Notes: generated from the letters alone by a model not told the origin. Counted from the stretch's first letter, positions 1 to 6,785 are shown. The stretch: DNA of 8,242 bases from Pedobacter sp. (GCA_028287885.1 JAQBOT010000189.1:1-8242); one strand, 5' to 3'. Numbers and translations are program-made.

Positions 1-1496
1 TAATATGGCGTTGTCTGGCTATTGTACCTGTCGGTGATTTCCTTGAGCAATTCCGCTTCTTTCTCCTCGGTAATCACTTCGCCCCTGGCTTTCAATGAGG
101 CTTCCTGAATTTGAAGCAATGTCTTAGCCGCCTGAGCGCCACCCATTACCGCTATTTTCGCTGTCGGCCAAGCGAAGATCAATCTAGGATCATATGCCTT
201 TCCGCACATGGCATAGTTCCCTGCACCGTACGAATTACCCATGATAATCGTAAACTTAGGAACGACTGAATTTGCAACAGCATTCACCATTTTTGCACCA
301 TCTTTAATAATTCCTCCATTCTCAGATCTGCTGCCTACCATAAAACCTGTTACGTCCTGCAGGAAAACAAGTGGAATCTTCTTTTGATTGCAATTCATTA
401 TAAAACGGGCAGCCTTATCCGCACTATCTGAGTAGATCACGCCACCAAACTGCATCTCTCCCTTGCGTGACTTAACAACTTTCCGCTGATTGGCAACAAT
501 GCCTACAGCCCAACCATCAATCCTTCCCAGGCCGCAAACAATACTTTGGCCATACAACGCCTTATACTGCTCAAATTCTGAGCCATCAACCAATCTCTCG
601 ATGATGTCCATGATGTCATACGGCTTCTCCCTGCTTTCCGGCAATAGTCCGTAAATCTCTCCTACATCTTTTGCAGGCTGCTGAGCTTTAATCCGGTCAA
701 ATCCAGCATTCTCTGGCGCACCAAGCATGCTCATAATTTTACGAATACTGTCTAAGCAGGCTTCATCATTCGGATGCTTGTAATCTGTTACACCAGAGAT
801 CTCGCAATGCGTTGTGGCACCTCCAAGGGTCTCATTGTCTACATCTTCACCAATGGCCGATTTTACAAGGTATGAACCTGCAAGAAAAACCGATCCGGTT
901 CCGTCAACGATCATGGCCTCGTCGCTCATGATAGGCAAATACGCACCACCTGCAACACAAGAACCCATTATCGCAGAAATCTGCACAATCCCTTCTGCCG
1001 ACATCATTGCATTATTCCTGAACATTCGGCCAAAGTGTTCTTTATCCGGGAAAATTTCATCTTGCATAGGCAGATAAACGCCTGCGCTGTCTACCAGATA
1101 AATTACCGGCAACCGGTTTTCCATTGCAATTTCCTGAGCCCTCAAGTTTTTCTTCGCCGTCATCGGAAACCAGGCTCCAGCTTTCACGGTAGCGTCGTTT
1201 GCAATAACCATGCATTGCCGACCAGAAACATAGCCGATACCACATACTACACCCGCAGCCGGGCATCCGCCTTGTTCTTGATACATTCCTTCCGCCGCGA
1301 AAGCCCCGATCTCCAGAAACTCAGATCCTTTATCAATCAAATAGGCGATTCGCTCTCTTGCGAGCAACTTTCCTTTTGCTTTTTGTTTCGCGGCACTCTT
1401 CTCCCCTCCGCCGGCATATATCTTATTTAGCCTGCTTTTTACTTGAAAGACAAGCTGTTTGTTTACATCCTCGTTCTTATTATATGCTATATCCAT
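1..1496 (-). CDS. Acyl-CoA carboxylase carboxyltransferase (beta) subunit, MCC-beta-like, C-terminus cut by window edge
   Basis: This is the carboxyltransferase subunit of a biotin-dependent acyl-CoA carboxylase. It moves the carboxyl group from carboxybiotin to an acyl-CoA in the cytoplasm. The ATG at 1496 opens 498 full codons that run without a stop to the left edge; about 45 residues of the usual ~540 are missing. The crotonase-like N-half shows DSAGVYLPMQDEIFPDKEHF (136-155) and an oxyanion-type MGSCVAGGAYLP (177-188). The C-half shows LQDVTGFMVG (379-388), GGIIKDGAKMV (394-404), NSYGAGNYAMCG (421-432) and WPTAKIAVMGG (443-453). These are hallmark blocks of 3-methylcrotonyl-CoA and geranyl-CoA carboxylase beta chains, and less like propionyl-CoA carboxylase beta. 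The biotin carboxylase and carrier partner is not in view. The substrate (methylcrotonyl, propionyl or other acyl-CoA) cannot be fixed from sequence alone. The family call is very secure. Confidence 0.95.
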   Translation of the reverse strand, partial: MDIAYNKNEDVNKQLVFQVKSRLNKIYAGGGEKSAAKQKAKGKLLARERIAYLIDKGSEFLEIGAFAAEGMYQEQGGCPAAGVVCGIGYVSGRQCMVIANDATVKAGAWFPMTAKKNLRAQEIAMENRLPVIYLVDSAGVYLPMQDEIFPDKEHFGRMFRNNAMMSAEGIVQISAIMGSCVAGGAYLPIMSDEAMIVDGTGSVFLAGSYLVKSAIGEDVDNETLGGATTHCEISGVTDYKHPNDEACLDSIRKIMSMLGAPENAGFDRIKAQQPAKDVGEIYGLLPESREKPYDIMDIIERLVDGSEFEQYKALYGQSIVCGLGRIDGWAVGIVANQRKVVKSRKGEMQFGGVIYSDSADKAARFIMNCNQKKIPLVFLQDVTGFMVGSRSENGGIIKDGAKMVNAVANSVVPKFTIIMGNSYGAGNYAMCGKAYDPRLIFAWPTAKIAVMGGAQAAKTLLQIQEASLKARGEVITEEKEAELLKEITDRYNSQTTPY

Positions 1497-1531
1497 TATG
1501 GAATTTTAAACCTATTATTTGTTATTACTTG

Positions 1532-1558
1532 CTAAATTAAGCAGTTTGAATCTACGCT
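1532..1558 (-). promoter_or_regulatory. Possible Bacteroidota-type promoter of the carboxylase gene
   Basis: On the minus strand, TAATTTAG (1532-1539) differs at one position from the Bacteroidota -7 consensus TAnnTTTG. It lies about 35 bases before the carboxylase ATG. A weak TTAG stands in for the -33 TTTG about 17 bases upstream. The location is right: between the terminator of the upstream operon and this gene. The match is short and AT-rich DNA gives such hits by chance, so this is tentative. Confidence 0.3.
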
Positions 1559-1638
1559 AAGCCTGTCTTTATCTGCTTTTTGTAATGGCTAAGCACGTGG
1601 ATCGTTACATCAAAATACTTCTTTTTAAAAGTTAGAAA

Positions 1639-1679
1639 AGCCGATCATGTGCTTATTAATAGTAAGCAAATGATCGGCT
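1639..1679 (-). terminator. Strong hairpin terminator closing the five-gene operon
   Basis: AGCCGATCAT (1639-1648) pairs perfectly with ATGATCGGCT (1670-1679). After one mismatch, TGCTTA (1650-1655) pairs with TAAGCA (1663-1668), leaving a 7-base loop. On the minus strand the stem ends in GGCT and is followed by TTTCTAACTTTT, a T-rich tail suited to factor-independent termination. It lies about 50 bases after the stop of the aldo-keto reductase and 143 bases before the carboxylase start, so it separates two transcription units. The + side has no T tract. Confidence 0.8.
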
Positions 1680-1700
1680 ATAAGCAATGTATAGTCAATC

Positions 1701-1720
1701 CGTGTATTTAACAATACACG
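1701..1720 (-). repeat. Second small stem-loop just after the aldo-keto reductase stop
   Basis: CGTGTATT (1701-1708) and AATACACG (1713-1720) form a perfect 8-bp stem with a 4-base loop, 9 bases beyond the TAG of the reductase gene and upstream of the main terminator in the transcript. It has no T tract, so it may be a 3'-end stabilising or auxiliary structure rather than a terminator. Confidence 0.5.
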
Positions 1721-1729
1721 AATGAAATT

Positions 1730-2719
1730 CTATTTCAATATTTCTTCAATCCTCGACAACTCCGTCCCACTGAAATCCAGGTTCTCCATACACTTAAGAG
1801 AATCTGCCAGCTGTTCTGGCTTGCTCGCACCAACCAAAACTGAGGTCACCCGCTTATCTTTTAACAGCCAGGATAGCGCCATTTGTGCTAGTGTTTGATC
1901 CCTTCCCAGGGCGAGTTCGTTCAATGCCTTAACCTGTGTTAAAGCCTGCTCCGTAATCTGCGATTCTTGTAAATGCCCCGTTGATTTGGCGGCACGCGAG
2001 TCATCAGGTATATTGTTCAGGTACTTGTTTGTTAACAGTCCCTGTGCCAGGGGTGAAAATGGAATACATCCAACACCTTCTTGTTCCAAAAGATCAAGCA
2101 GTCCGCCTTCAACCCATCTTTCCAGCATCGAATATTTGGGTTGATGAATTAGGCAGGGGGTACCCAGGTCCTTTAGAATCTTTATTGCTTCCGCAGCTTC
2201 TGAAGCAGGGTAATTTGAGATGCCCACATACAAGGCTTTACCTTGTCGTACAAACAAATCAAGTGCTCCCATAGTCTCTTCAAGAGGCGTTTCTGGATCG
2301 GGCCTGTGGTGATAAAAGATATCGACATAATCCAAGCCCATTCTCTTCAAGCTTTGATCAAGACTTGCCACCAGGTATTTTTTGGAACCGAAATCACCAT
2401 ATGGACCCGGCCACATATCATAGCCTGCTTTGGACGAGATGATCATTTCATCCCGGTATGGGAGGAAATCTTTCTTGAGAATCTTGCCGAAATTGCTTTC
2501 CGCAGTTCCATAAGGCGGACCGTAATTGTTTGCAAGATCAAAATGTGTAATGCCCCGGTCAAATGCCAGGTGCATAATTTTGCGGTAGTTCTCCGGAACG
2601 TCTACATCACCGAAGTTGTGCCAAAGGCCAAGGGAGATTAGAGGCAGTTTAATGCCGCTTTTACCACAACGGCGATATTCCATTTGCTGGTATCTGTCTG
2701 AAGCTGCTATATATTGCAT
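1730..2719 (-). CDS. Aldo-keto reductase, YghZ / L-glyceraldehyde 3-phosphate reductase type
   Basis: This 329-residue protein is a cytoplasmic NADPH-type aldo-keto reductase with a TIM-barrel fold. It closely resembles E. coli YghZ (AKR14), which reduces L-glyceraldehyde 3-phosphate and detoxifies aldehydes such as methylglyoxal. Shared blocks include the N-terminal CGKSGIKLP (18-26), LGLWHNFGD (30-38), DLANNYGPPYG (61-71), KAGYDMWPGPYG (97-108), YVDIFYHHRPD (131-141), FSPLAQGLLT (221-230) and QMALSWLLKD (279-288). The catalytic tetrad is visible as D61, Y66, K97 and H138. The protein is about 17 residues shorter than E. coli YghZ at the C-terminus. It starts 11 bases after the hexosaminidase stop and is the last gene before the terminator. 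A role in handling sugars released by the hexosaminidase is possible but is inference. The substrate here is unproven. Confidence 0.92.
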   Translation of the reverse strand: MQYIAASDRYQQMEYRRCGKSGIKLPLISLGLWHNFGDVDVPENYRKIMHLAFDRGITHFDLANNYGPPYGTAESNFGKILKKDFLPYRDEMIISSKAGYDMWPGPYGDFGSKKYLVASLDQSLKRMGLDYVDIFYHHRPDPETPLEETMGALDLFVRQGKALYVGISNYPASEAAEAIKILKDLGTPCLIHQPKYSMLERWVEGGLLDLLEQEGVGCIPFSPLAQGLLTNKYLNNIPDDSRAAKSTGHLQESQITEQALTQVKALNELALGRDQTLAQMALSWLLKDKRVTSVLVGASKPEQLADSLKCMENLDFSGTELSRIEEILK

Positions 2720-2730
2720 ATTACTATTTT

Positions 2731-4386
2731 CTAATTTGTCTTAGTTGGTACAGGCACTACGGGCAATAAATATGCCTTGCTATAATTTACCTTCCATAGG
2801 TCGTAACGCTGCACCTGCTGCTTCAAGCGGGGCTCAAATTCAGTCCAGCTTCTTCCTTCTTTGGGGCTCCATAAAACCTCGCTTAGCGCGCTCATTCTTG
2901 GAAAAATCATATATTCCAATTTCGGCATGTTGGTAATGTACTCCGTCCATAGGTTTGCTTGGCCGCCAAGAACGTATTTCTGCTCATCTACAGCAAGTTC
3001 CTTTGGAATTGGATCATAACCATATACGGTTTGGACTGGCAAGTATCCGCCGATCGTTAGCGAATCCTCTGGTTTAGATTGCGCGTAGTCAAAATACACA
3101 TAGGTGCTTGGCGTCATAATTACATTATGTTTCTGCTTTGCAGCTTCTATTCCGCCTACCTCACCTCTCCAGCTCATTACCGTCGCGTTAGGTGCCAATC
3201 CACCTTCAAGAATCTCATCCCATCCAATGATCTGTTTTCCTTTGGAATTGATGTACTTCTCCATACGCTGTATAAAATAGCTTTGTAAGCCATGCTCATC
3301 TTTTAGTCCCTTCTCTTTTATCAGTTGCTGGCAAAACTCAGAACGTTTCCAATTGTCTTTCGGCGACTCGTCTCCTCCAATGTGGATGAATTTCGAAGGG
3401 AACAAAGGCAAAACCTCATCAAGTACGTCTTGTAAAAATGCAAACGTTTTTTCAGTTGGAGCAAATACGTCGGTGAATACACCAAAAGTTTGTTGTACTT
3501 GCTTTCCGCTTGTACTTCCAGCCCAGACTACGCCTGGTTTAATATAAGTGGACTCTTCAGGGAAACAACTCAATTCAGGATAAGCCGCGATTGCTGCCGA
3601 AGCATGCCCTGGCATCTCGATTTCTGGAATTGTAGTAATGTATCTTCTCGCGGCATAAGCTACAATGTCCTTAACTTCTTCCTGGGTATAAAATCCGCCA
3701 GTGGGTGTTTGATCATTGCCTGTACCTGGAGCGTGTCCTGTTATCGTTCCATTTCTGAAACCGCCTACAGAGGTCAGTCTTGGGTATTTCTTAATTTCAA
3801 TTCTCCAACCTTGATCTTCAGTAAGATGCCAATGAAAATAGTTCATCTTGTGAAGTGCAAGGTAGTCGATGTACTTCTTTACCTCTGAAACCGTGAAAAA
3901 ATGCCGTCCAACGTCCAGGTGCATGCCTCTGTATGCAAAGCGAGGTTCATCCTTGATGCTAACCCAAGGGATGTCTAGCTTTGCGGATTTGCTCGTCGGC
4001 AGGAGCTGTAGAAGGCTCTGGATTCCATAAAATACCCCTTGTCTGCTGTGGCTGACAATCTTTATTCCAGATGCCTTTACGTTTAAAGTATAGGAGCCTT
4101 GAAGCGTATCCGCTTCTTTATTACGGTCAAGAACAATAGTGTTTTTAGTAGCAACCTTTGCTGACTTTAAACGGAAGCCGTAGATTTTGAAAAGGTAATC
4201 ATTAAAGAAGTTTACTGAAGGTTGAAGTGACGGATCTTTCAACACGAATTTGGTTTGTGCGGTAATTGAAAAGCTACCGCTAACATCAGGTAAAATGGTT
4301 TCCTTTGGCTTGGGGATGATGTTCACCTGGCTAAAGGCAGCGCTAGAAAAGGCGAGCAGAATACATAGTGTGATTGATTTATACAT
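2731..4386 (-). CDS. Secreted beta-N-acetylhexosaminidase, glycoside hydrolase family 20
   Basis: This 551-residue exported enzyme cleaves terminal beta-linked GlcNAc or GalNAc from glycans, chitin oligomers or peptidoglycan fragments by substrate-assisted catalysis. Residues 1-19 form a signal peptide (basic start, hydrophobic core, cleavage near AFS-Q), with no lipobox cysteine, so it is probably periplasmic. An N-terminal GH20b-type domain spans about 20-140 and the catalytic barrel about 148-510. Conserved blocks are GMHLDVGRHF (154-163), HWHLTEDQGWR (185-195), EIEMPGHA (255-262) and HIGGDES (335-341). The catalytic Asp-Glu pair is D339-E340. GQANLWTE (475-482) adds the usual substrate-pocket tryptophan. 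It lacks the extra C-terminal domains seen in the longer Bacteroidota homologues of 650-750 residues. It begins 11 bases after the YgiC-like gene and precedes the reductase by 11 bases. There is no SusC/SusD pair, so this is not a classical polysaccharide-utilisation locus. Confidence 0.95.
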   Translation of the reverse strand: MYKSITLCILLAFSSAAFSQVNIIPKPKETILPDVSGSFSITAQTKFVLKDPSLQPSVNFFNDYLFKIYGFRLKSAKVATKNTIVLDRNKEADTLQGSYTLNVKASGIKIVSHSRQGVFYGIQSLLQLLPTSKSAKLDIPWVSIKDEPRFAYRGMHLDVGRHFFTVSEVKKYIDYLALHKMNYFHWHLTEDQGWRIEIKKYPRLTSVGGFRNGTITGHAPGTGNDQTPTGGFYTQEEVKDIVAYAARRYITTIPEIEMPGHASAAIAAYPELSCFPEESTYIKPGVVWAGSTSGKQVQQTFGVFTDVFAPTEKTFAFLQDVLDEVLPLFPSKFIHIGGDESPKDNWKRSEFCQQLIKEKGLKDEHGLQSYFIQRMEKYINSKGKQIIGWDEILEGGLAPNATVMSWRGEVGGIEAAKQKHNVIMTPSTYVYFDYAQSKPEDSLTIGGYLPVQTVYGYDPIPKELAVDEQKYVLGGQANLWTEYITNMPKLEYMIFPRMSALSEVLWSPKEGRSWTEFEPRLKQQVQRYDLWKVNYSKAYLLPVVPVPTKTN

Positions 4387-4397
4387 AGAATTTATAT

Positions 4398-5531
4398 TTA
4401 GTTTCTTATTAAATGTGGAATAAAGCAGGACGTGTTTGAGGTAATCAGACTATCTGCCTCCCGGATGCCAATACCAGCAGCTTCCTGGCCGATAACCCAA
4501 GATCCTATTACCGGCGTTTTGCCCTGAAAAGCAGGCGTATCAAATCGCTGCTGACAAACGAAACCTTCAGAGCCATATTCACCGCCAGTCTGTTCGGCAA
4601 TTTGGTTATCCCGAACAATCTGCACGTTTGCTCCTTCGCGCGACAATATCGGTTTACGCACATAGTTACTTAAAGTGTTCTCTGCTTCTGTATAGCACTC
4701 CAGGATATACGGACATTTGGGGAACAACTCCCAAAGGATTGGTAATATGGCTTTATTCGAAAGAATCATTTTCCAGGCAGGCTCCATCCAGTGCATTTGC
4801 TGATTTATGAGTATATTTTCAAAGAAAGGCTCCTTGACCATCCACTCCCATGGATATAGTTTAAAAACGTTTTTTATGACTTGATCCTCAAGATCTACGA
4901 AATTCTTGTTGCTTTCTTCCCAACCCAGGTCATCGATAAAAATCAATTTGGTATCCAATCCAGCCTGGATAGCACAATCCCGAATGTATTCTACGGTTGT
5001 AAGATCTTCCAGCGACTGCTTAATGCAAGCAAAATGAATCGGACCCTCGTGTAGATAGGGCTTCAAATATTTCCAGTACGCAATTAACTTCTCATGTACA
5101 GAGTTAAATTGGTCCTGCTCTTTGTCGAAATCCTGCAACCAGAACCATTGTACAATCCCCGCTTCAAACAAAGAGGTCGGTGTATCTGCGTTGAACTCGA
5201 AAAGTTTAAGATTCTGCCCGTCATAACCGAAATCAAACCGGCCGTAAATGGCGGGTGAATCGTCGTTCCAACTTTTTTCGATAAGCGCTATTGCGTTCGC
5301 CGGAATGGAAAACAAAGGGTATAATTTATGGTCAATGACATGTTGGACAGCTTCCAGGCACATGCCCCAAAGCTCCTGGGTTGCACGCTCTATGGTGGTG
5401 ATCTCCTTTAGGCTGAATTCATAGTACGCATCTTCCTTCCAATAAGGGATTTCAGTCGTGTGAAAGCCAAAGCCCAGCTGTTCAACAGCAGTCTGCCAGT
5501 TATTTCTTGGAGAGATAGAGATTCTTTCCAT
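4398..5531 (-). CDS. YgiC-like ATP-grasp ligase (glutathionylspermidine synthase family)
   Basis: This 377-residue protein belongs to the glutathionylspermidine-synthase-like (GSP_synth) ATP-grasp family, near E. coli YgiC and YjfC (about 386 residues). Family members join a carboxylate to an amine using ATP. The YgiC/YjfC branch lacks the amidase half of true GspS and its substrate is unknown. Motifs seen: YGRFDFGYDG (96-105), FEFNADTPTSLFEA (111-124), MEPAWKMILSNKAILP (249-264), YVRKPILSREGANV (290-303) and AGIGIREADSLIT (352-364). These hold the expected acidic and basic nucleotide/Mg-binding residues. There is no signal peptide, so it is cytosolic. I chose the ATG at 5531. The frame stays open to an ATG at 5702, but those 57 codons lie inside the YgiB-like gene and look non-native. 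The start overlaps the stop of that gene as TAATG, implying translational coupling. Most Bacteroidota are not known to make glutathionylspermidine, so another product is likely. Confidence 0.92.
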   Translation of the reverse strand: MERISISPRNNWQTAVEQLGFGFHTTEIPYWKEDAYYEFSLKEITTIERATQELWGMCLEAVQHVIDHKLYPLFSIPANAIALIEKSWNDDSPAIYGRFDFGYDGQNLKLFEFNADTPTSLFEAGIVQWFWLQDFDKEQDQFNSVHEKLIAYWKYLKPYLHEGPIHFACIKQSLEDLTTVEYIRDCAIQAGLDTKLIFIDDLGWEESNKNFVDLEDQVIKNVFKLYPWEWMVKEPFFENILINQQMHWMEPAWKMILSNKAILPILWELFPKCPYILECYTEAENTLSNYVRKPILSREGANVQIVRDNQIAEQTGGEYGSEGFVCQQRFDTPAFQGKTPVIGSWVIGQEAAGIGIREADSLITSNTSCFIPHLIRN

Positions 5532-5860
5532 TACGACGATACCGAAAATGAACGTGAACCTCCAAACCCGCCCCGGATTGCTGCACTTTTTGCAGCCGAA
5601 GTTCCAACGTTTGACCGTGGACTTACAGCCCCTGAGTAGTAGCCAGCGTGGTGGTAGCGGTTTCCATAAAACATTCCATATGGGCGGAAAGCATAAAACC
5701 ACAAGAATAATGGCAAATGTGATCCTTGCGTATGCGTGTAGTTTGCTGTAGAATCAGAACGAATGTAAACTTCATTGCTGTCCCAGTTTGGCTTTGGTTT
5801 GTTACAAGCGGCAAGTGCCGATGTAATCAGGACCAGGGACACGAATTTCGACTTCTTCAT
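5531..5860 (-). CDS. YgiB-like small lipoprotein, partner of the YgiC-like ligase
   Basis: This is a 109-residue lipoprotein. The signal peptide KKSKFVSLVLITSALAAC has a clear lipobox (LAAC, Cys19) followed by Asn, so the mature protein is about 91 residues and membrane-anchored. Three parts follow: a polar stretch (20-48), an aromatic segment rich in Phe, Tyr and Trp (49-76), and a Ser/Ala/Gly tail ending in RGGFGGSRSFSVSS (96-109). Lipidation, a hydrophobic centre and an RGGFG-type tail match the layout of E. coli YgiB (DUF1190), which is about twice as long and sits directly before ygiC. The assignment rests on this layout plus the coupled downstream ygiC-like gene, since overall similarity is low. 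The stop overlaps the ligase start by one base. Function is unknown; it may be a substrate or anchor for the ligase. Confidence 0.75.
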   Translation of the reverse strand: MKKSKFVSLVLITSALAACNKPKPNWDSNEVYIRSDSTANYTHTQGSHLPLFLWFYAFRPYGMFYGNRYHHAGYYSGAVSPRSNVGTSAAKSAAIRGGFGGSRSFSVSS

Positions 5861-5861
5861 A

Positions 5862-6182
5862 CTATTTTACCGTAATAAATATTTGGTAATTCTTTTCAAT
5901 ACTCACTGTTGTATCTTGTCCTTCACTGTTTTCCGCAACTTCCTTTGTACGTCCAAGAGAAGGAACAGTATCCAGGTTAACAATGGTTTTAACTGCAGAT
6001 CCTTTCACCCAGAAGACTTTTTCCGTCCGCATTACATCCTGGTCTTGATTTAAATGGCTAATTGCTACTTTCATCTCCACCGAGCCAGCTTTATCAACCT
6101 CCTTGACCTTATCATCATTTTTTTCTTCGCAGGCGGAAAATAATAAGCCAATGGTGATGGCGTAGAGTAGCTTTCTATTCAT
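5862..6182 (-). CDS. Small lipoprotein of unknown function, first gene of the ygiBC-like operon
   Basis: I do not recognise this 106-residue protein. Its N-terminus is a lipoprotein signal: basic NRK, hydrophobic LLYAITIGLLF, and lipobox LFSAC with Cys18. The residues after the cysteine are acidic and charged (EEKNDDKVKEVDK), like a flexible linker. From about residue 34 it alternates hydrophobic and polar residues (VEMKVAISHL, KVFWVKGSAVKTIVNL, NYQIFITVK), suggesting a small beta-rich domain. The mature part has no cysteine other than the lipidated one. Its stop (TAG) is followed after one base by the ATG of the YgiB-like gene, so it is certainly cotranscribed and probably linked in function. 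It may be a lineage-specific partner of the YgiB/YgiC pair. The gene is firm; no role can be assigned. Confidence 0.85.
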   Translation of the reverse strand: MNRKLLYAITIGLLFSACEEKNDDKVKEVDKAGSVEMKVAISHLNQDQDVMRTEKVFWVKGSAVKTIVNLDTVPSLGRTKEVAENSEGQDTTVSIEKNYQIFITVK

Positions 6183-6200
6183 TTGATCTGATTATCCGGT

Positions 6201-6230
6201 CTAAATTAATAAATGAAAAGTAATTGCAAG
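6201..6230 (-). promoter_or_regulatory. Possible Bacteroidota-type promoter of the five-gene operon
   Basis: On the minus strand, CTTG (6227-6230) and TAATTTAG (6201-6208) are separated by 18 bases and lie 18 bases before the first ATG. They approximate the -33 TTTG and -7 TAnnTTTG elements of Bacteroidota. The same octamer TAATTTAG precedes the carboxylase gene. Each element has a mismatch, so the call is tentative, though position and spacing fit. Confidence 0.35.
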
Positions 6231-6270
6231 ACCAAAAGACCAAGAGAGATCAAAAATGTTACTTTTCATT
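6212..6270. repeat. Perfect 12-bp inverted repeat flanking a tandem octamer
   Basis: AATGAAAAGTAA (6212-6223) and TTACTTTTCATT (6259-6270) are exact inverted copies separated by 35 bases. Inside the spacer, AAGACCAA occurs twice in tandem (6228-6235 and 6236-6243). The left arm falls between the proposed -33 and -7 elements of the five-gene operon. The structure could be an operator or a weak large-loop terminator for the msrB transcript. Its function is inferred from position only. Confidence 0.6.
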
Positions 6271-6332
6271 CCATTCAATAAGATTTCAGGATTAAATTGG
6301 AAAGGGAAAAGCACGAATAGGAACAGGCAGGA

Positions 6333-6785
6333 TCAGGAGGTAGATTCCACCTTTCTCAGGGAAACAGCATTCATACAATACCGAAGTCCAGTCGGCTCAG
6401 GCCCGTCCGGAAAAACGTGTCCAAGATGTGCTTTACACGTATTACACAAGGCCTCAACACGTCGCATGCCATAGGTATTGTCCGCCTCATAGGCAACAGC
6501 ATTTTCTTTAACAGGCTGAGTGAATGAAGGCCACCCGGTGCCGGATTCAAACTTCTCACGTCCATCAAACAACAATGTACCGCAGCAAACGCAGGCGTAA
6601 AGTCCGGCTTCAAACCTGCTGCACATCTCTGAACTGTATGGCCGTTCGGTACCCTTTAAACGGGTTACCTGATACTCTTCCGCAGTAAGTTGTGCCTTCC
6701 AGTCCGCATCAGACTTAACAACTGTCTGCTCAGGTGCCGGACTTCCGTGATTTGCGAATTTTATAACGTCTATCCACTTTAACAT
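6333..6785 (-). CDS. msrB: Peptide-methionine (R)-S-oxide reductase MsrB
   Basis: This 150-residue enzyme reduces the R-epimer of methionine sulfoxide in oxidised proteins. It has no signal peptide and is cytoplasmic. The full SelR/MsrB domain is present: a zinc site formed by C65 and C68 (ACVCCG) and by C114 and C117 (CNTC); SGTGWPSF (81-88); HLGHVFPDGP (120-129); and the catalytic cysteine C137 in LRYCMN. The position in GTGWPSF where some MsrBs carry the resolving cysteine is Thr83. C55 in EMCSRF may act instead, as in MsrBs that use an N-terminal resolving cysteine, or thioredoxin may reduce the enzyme directly; this is inference. Length is normal. It starts 41 bases after the glycine-zipper gene and is probably the last gene of that operon, although the gap is the widest in it. 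Confidence 0.96.
   Translation of the reverse strand: MLKWIDVIKFANHGSPAPEQTVVKSDADWKAQLTAEEYQVTRLKGTERPYSSEMCSRFEAGLYACVCCGTLLFDGREKFESGTGWPSFTQPVKENAVAYEADNTYGMRRVEALCNTCKAHLGHVFPDGPEPTGLRYCMNAVSLRKVESTS

Noticed and set aside
814..1430. Plus-strand open frames across the carboxylase gene
   Set aside because: They lie antisense to a firmly identified carboxyltransferase, resemble no family, and have low-complexity antisense composition.
1981..2641. Two plus-strand open frames opposite the aldo-keto reductase
   Set aside because: They are antisense shadows of a gene with full family motifs and show no coherent protein features.
3490..3888. 132-residue plus-strand frame opposite the hexosaminidase
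   Set aside because: It is antisense to the GH20 catalytic domain, with no recognisable domain or start context.
2731..4386. Hexosaminidase as part of a polysaccharide-utilisation locus
   Set aside because: No SusC/SusD pair, sigma/anti-sigma pair or hybrid two-component regulator is in the window, and the gene is embedded in the ygiBC-like operon.
5532..5702. Upstream extension of the YgiC-like reading frame by 57 codons to an ATG at 5702
   Set aside because: The extra residues are a Trp/Arg/Cys-rich non-conserved stretch lying inside the YgiB-like gene. Family homology begins at the Met at 5531, which overlaps the upstream stop as TAATG.
5775..6053. Plus-strand frame across the two small lipoprotein genes
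   Set aside because: It crosses the junction of two cotranscribed minus-strand genes that both have clear lipoprotein signals; the plus frame has none.
6256..6474. Plus-strand 72-residue frame starting in the msrB-downstream gap
   Set aside because: Most of it is antisense to the conserved C-terminal half of MsrB, and its upstream part shows no coding character.
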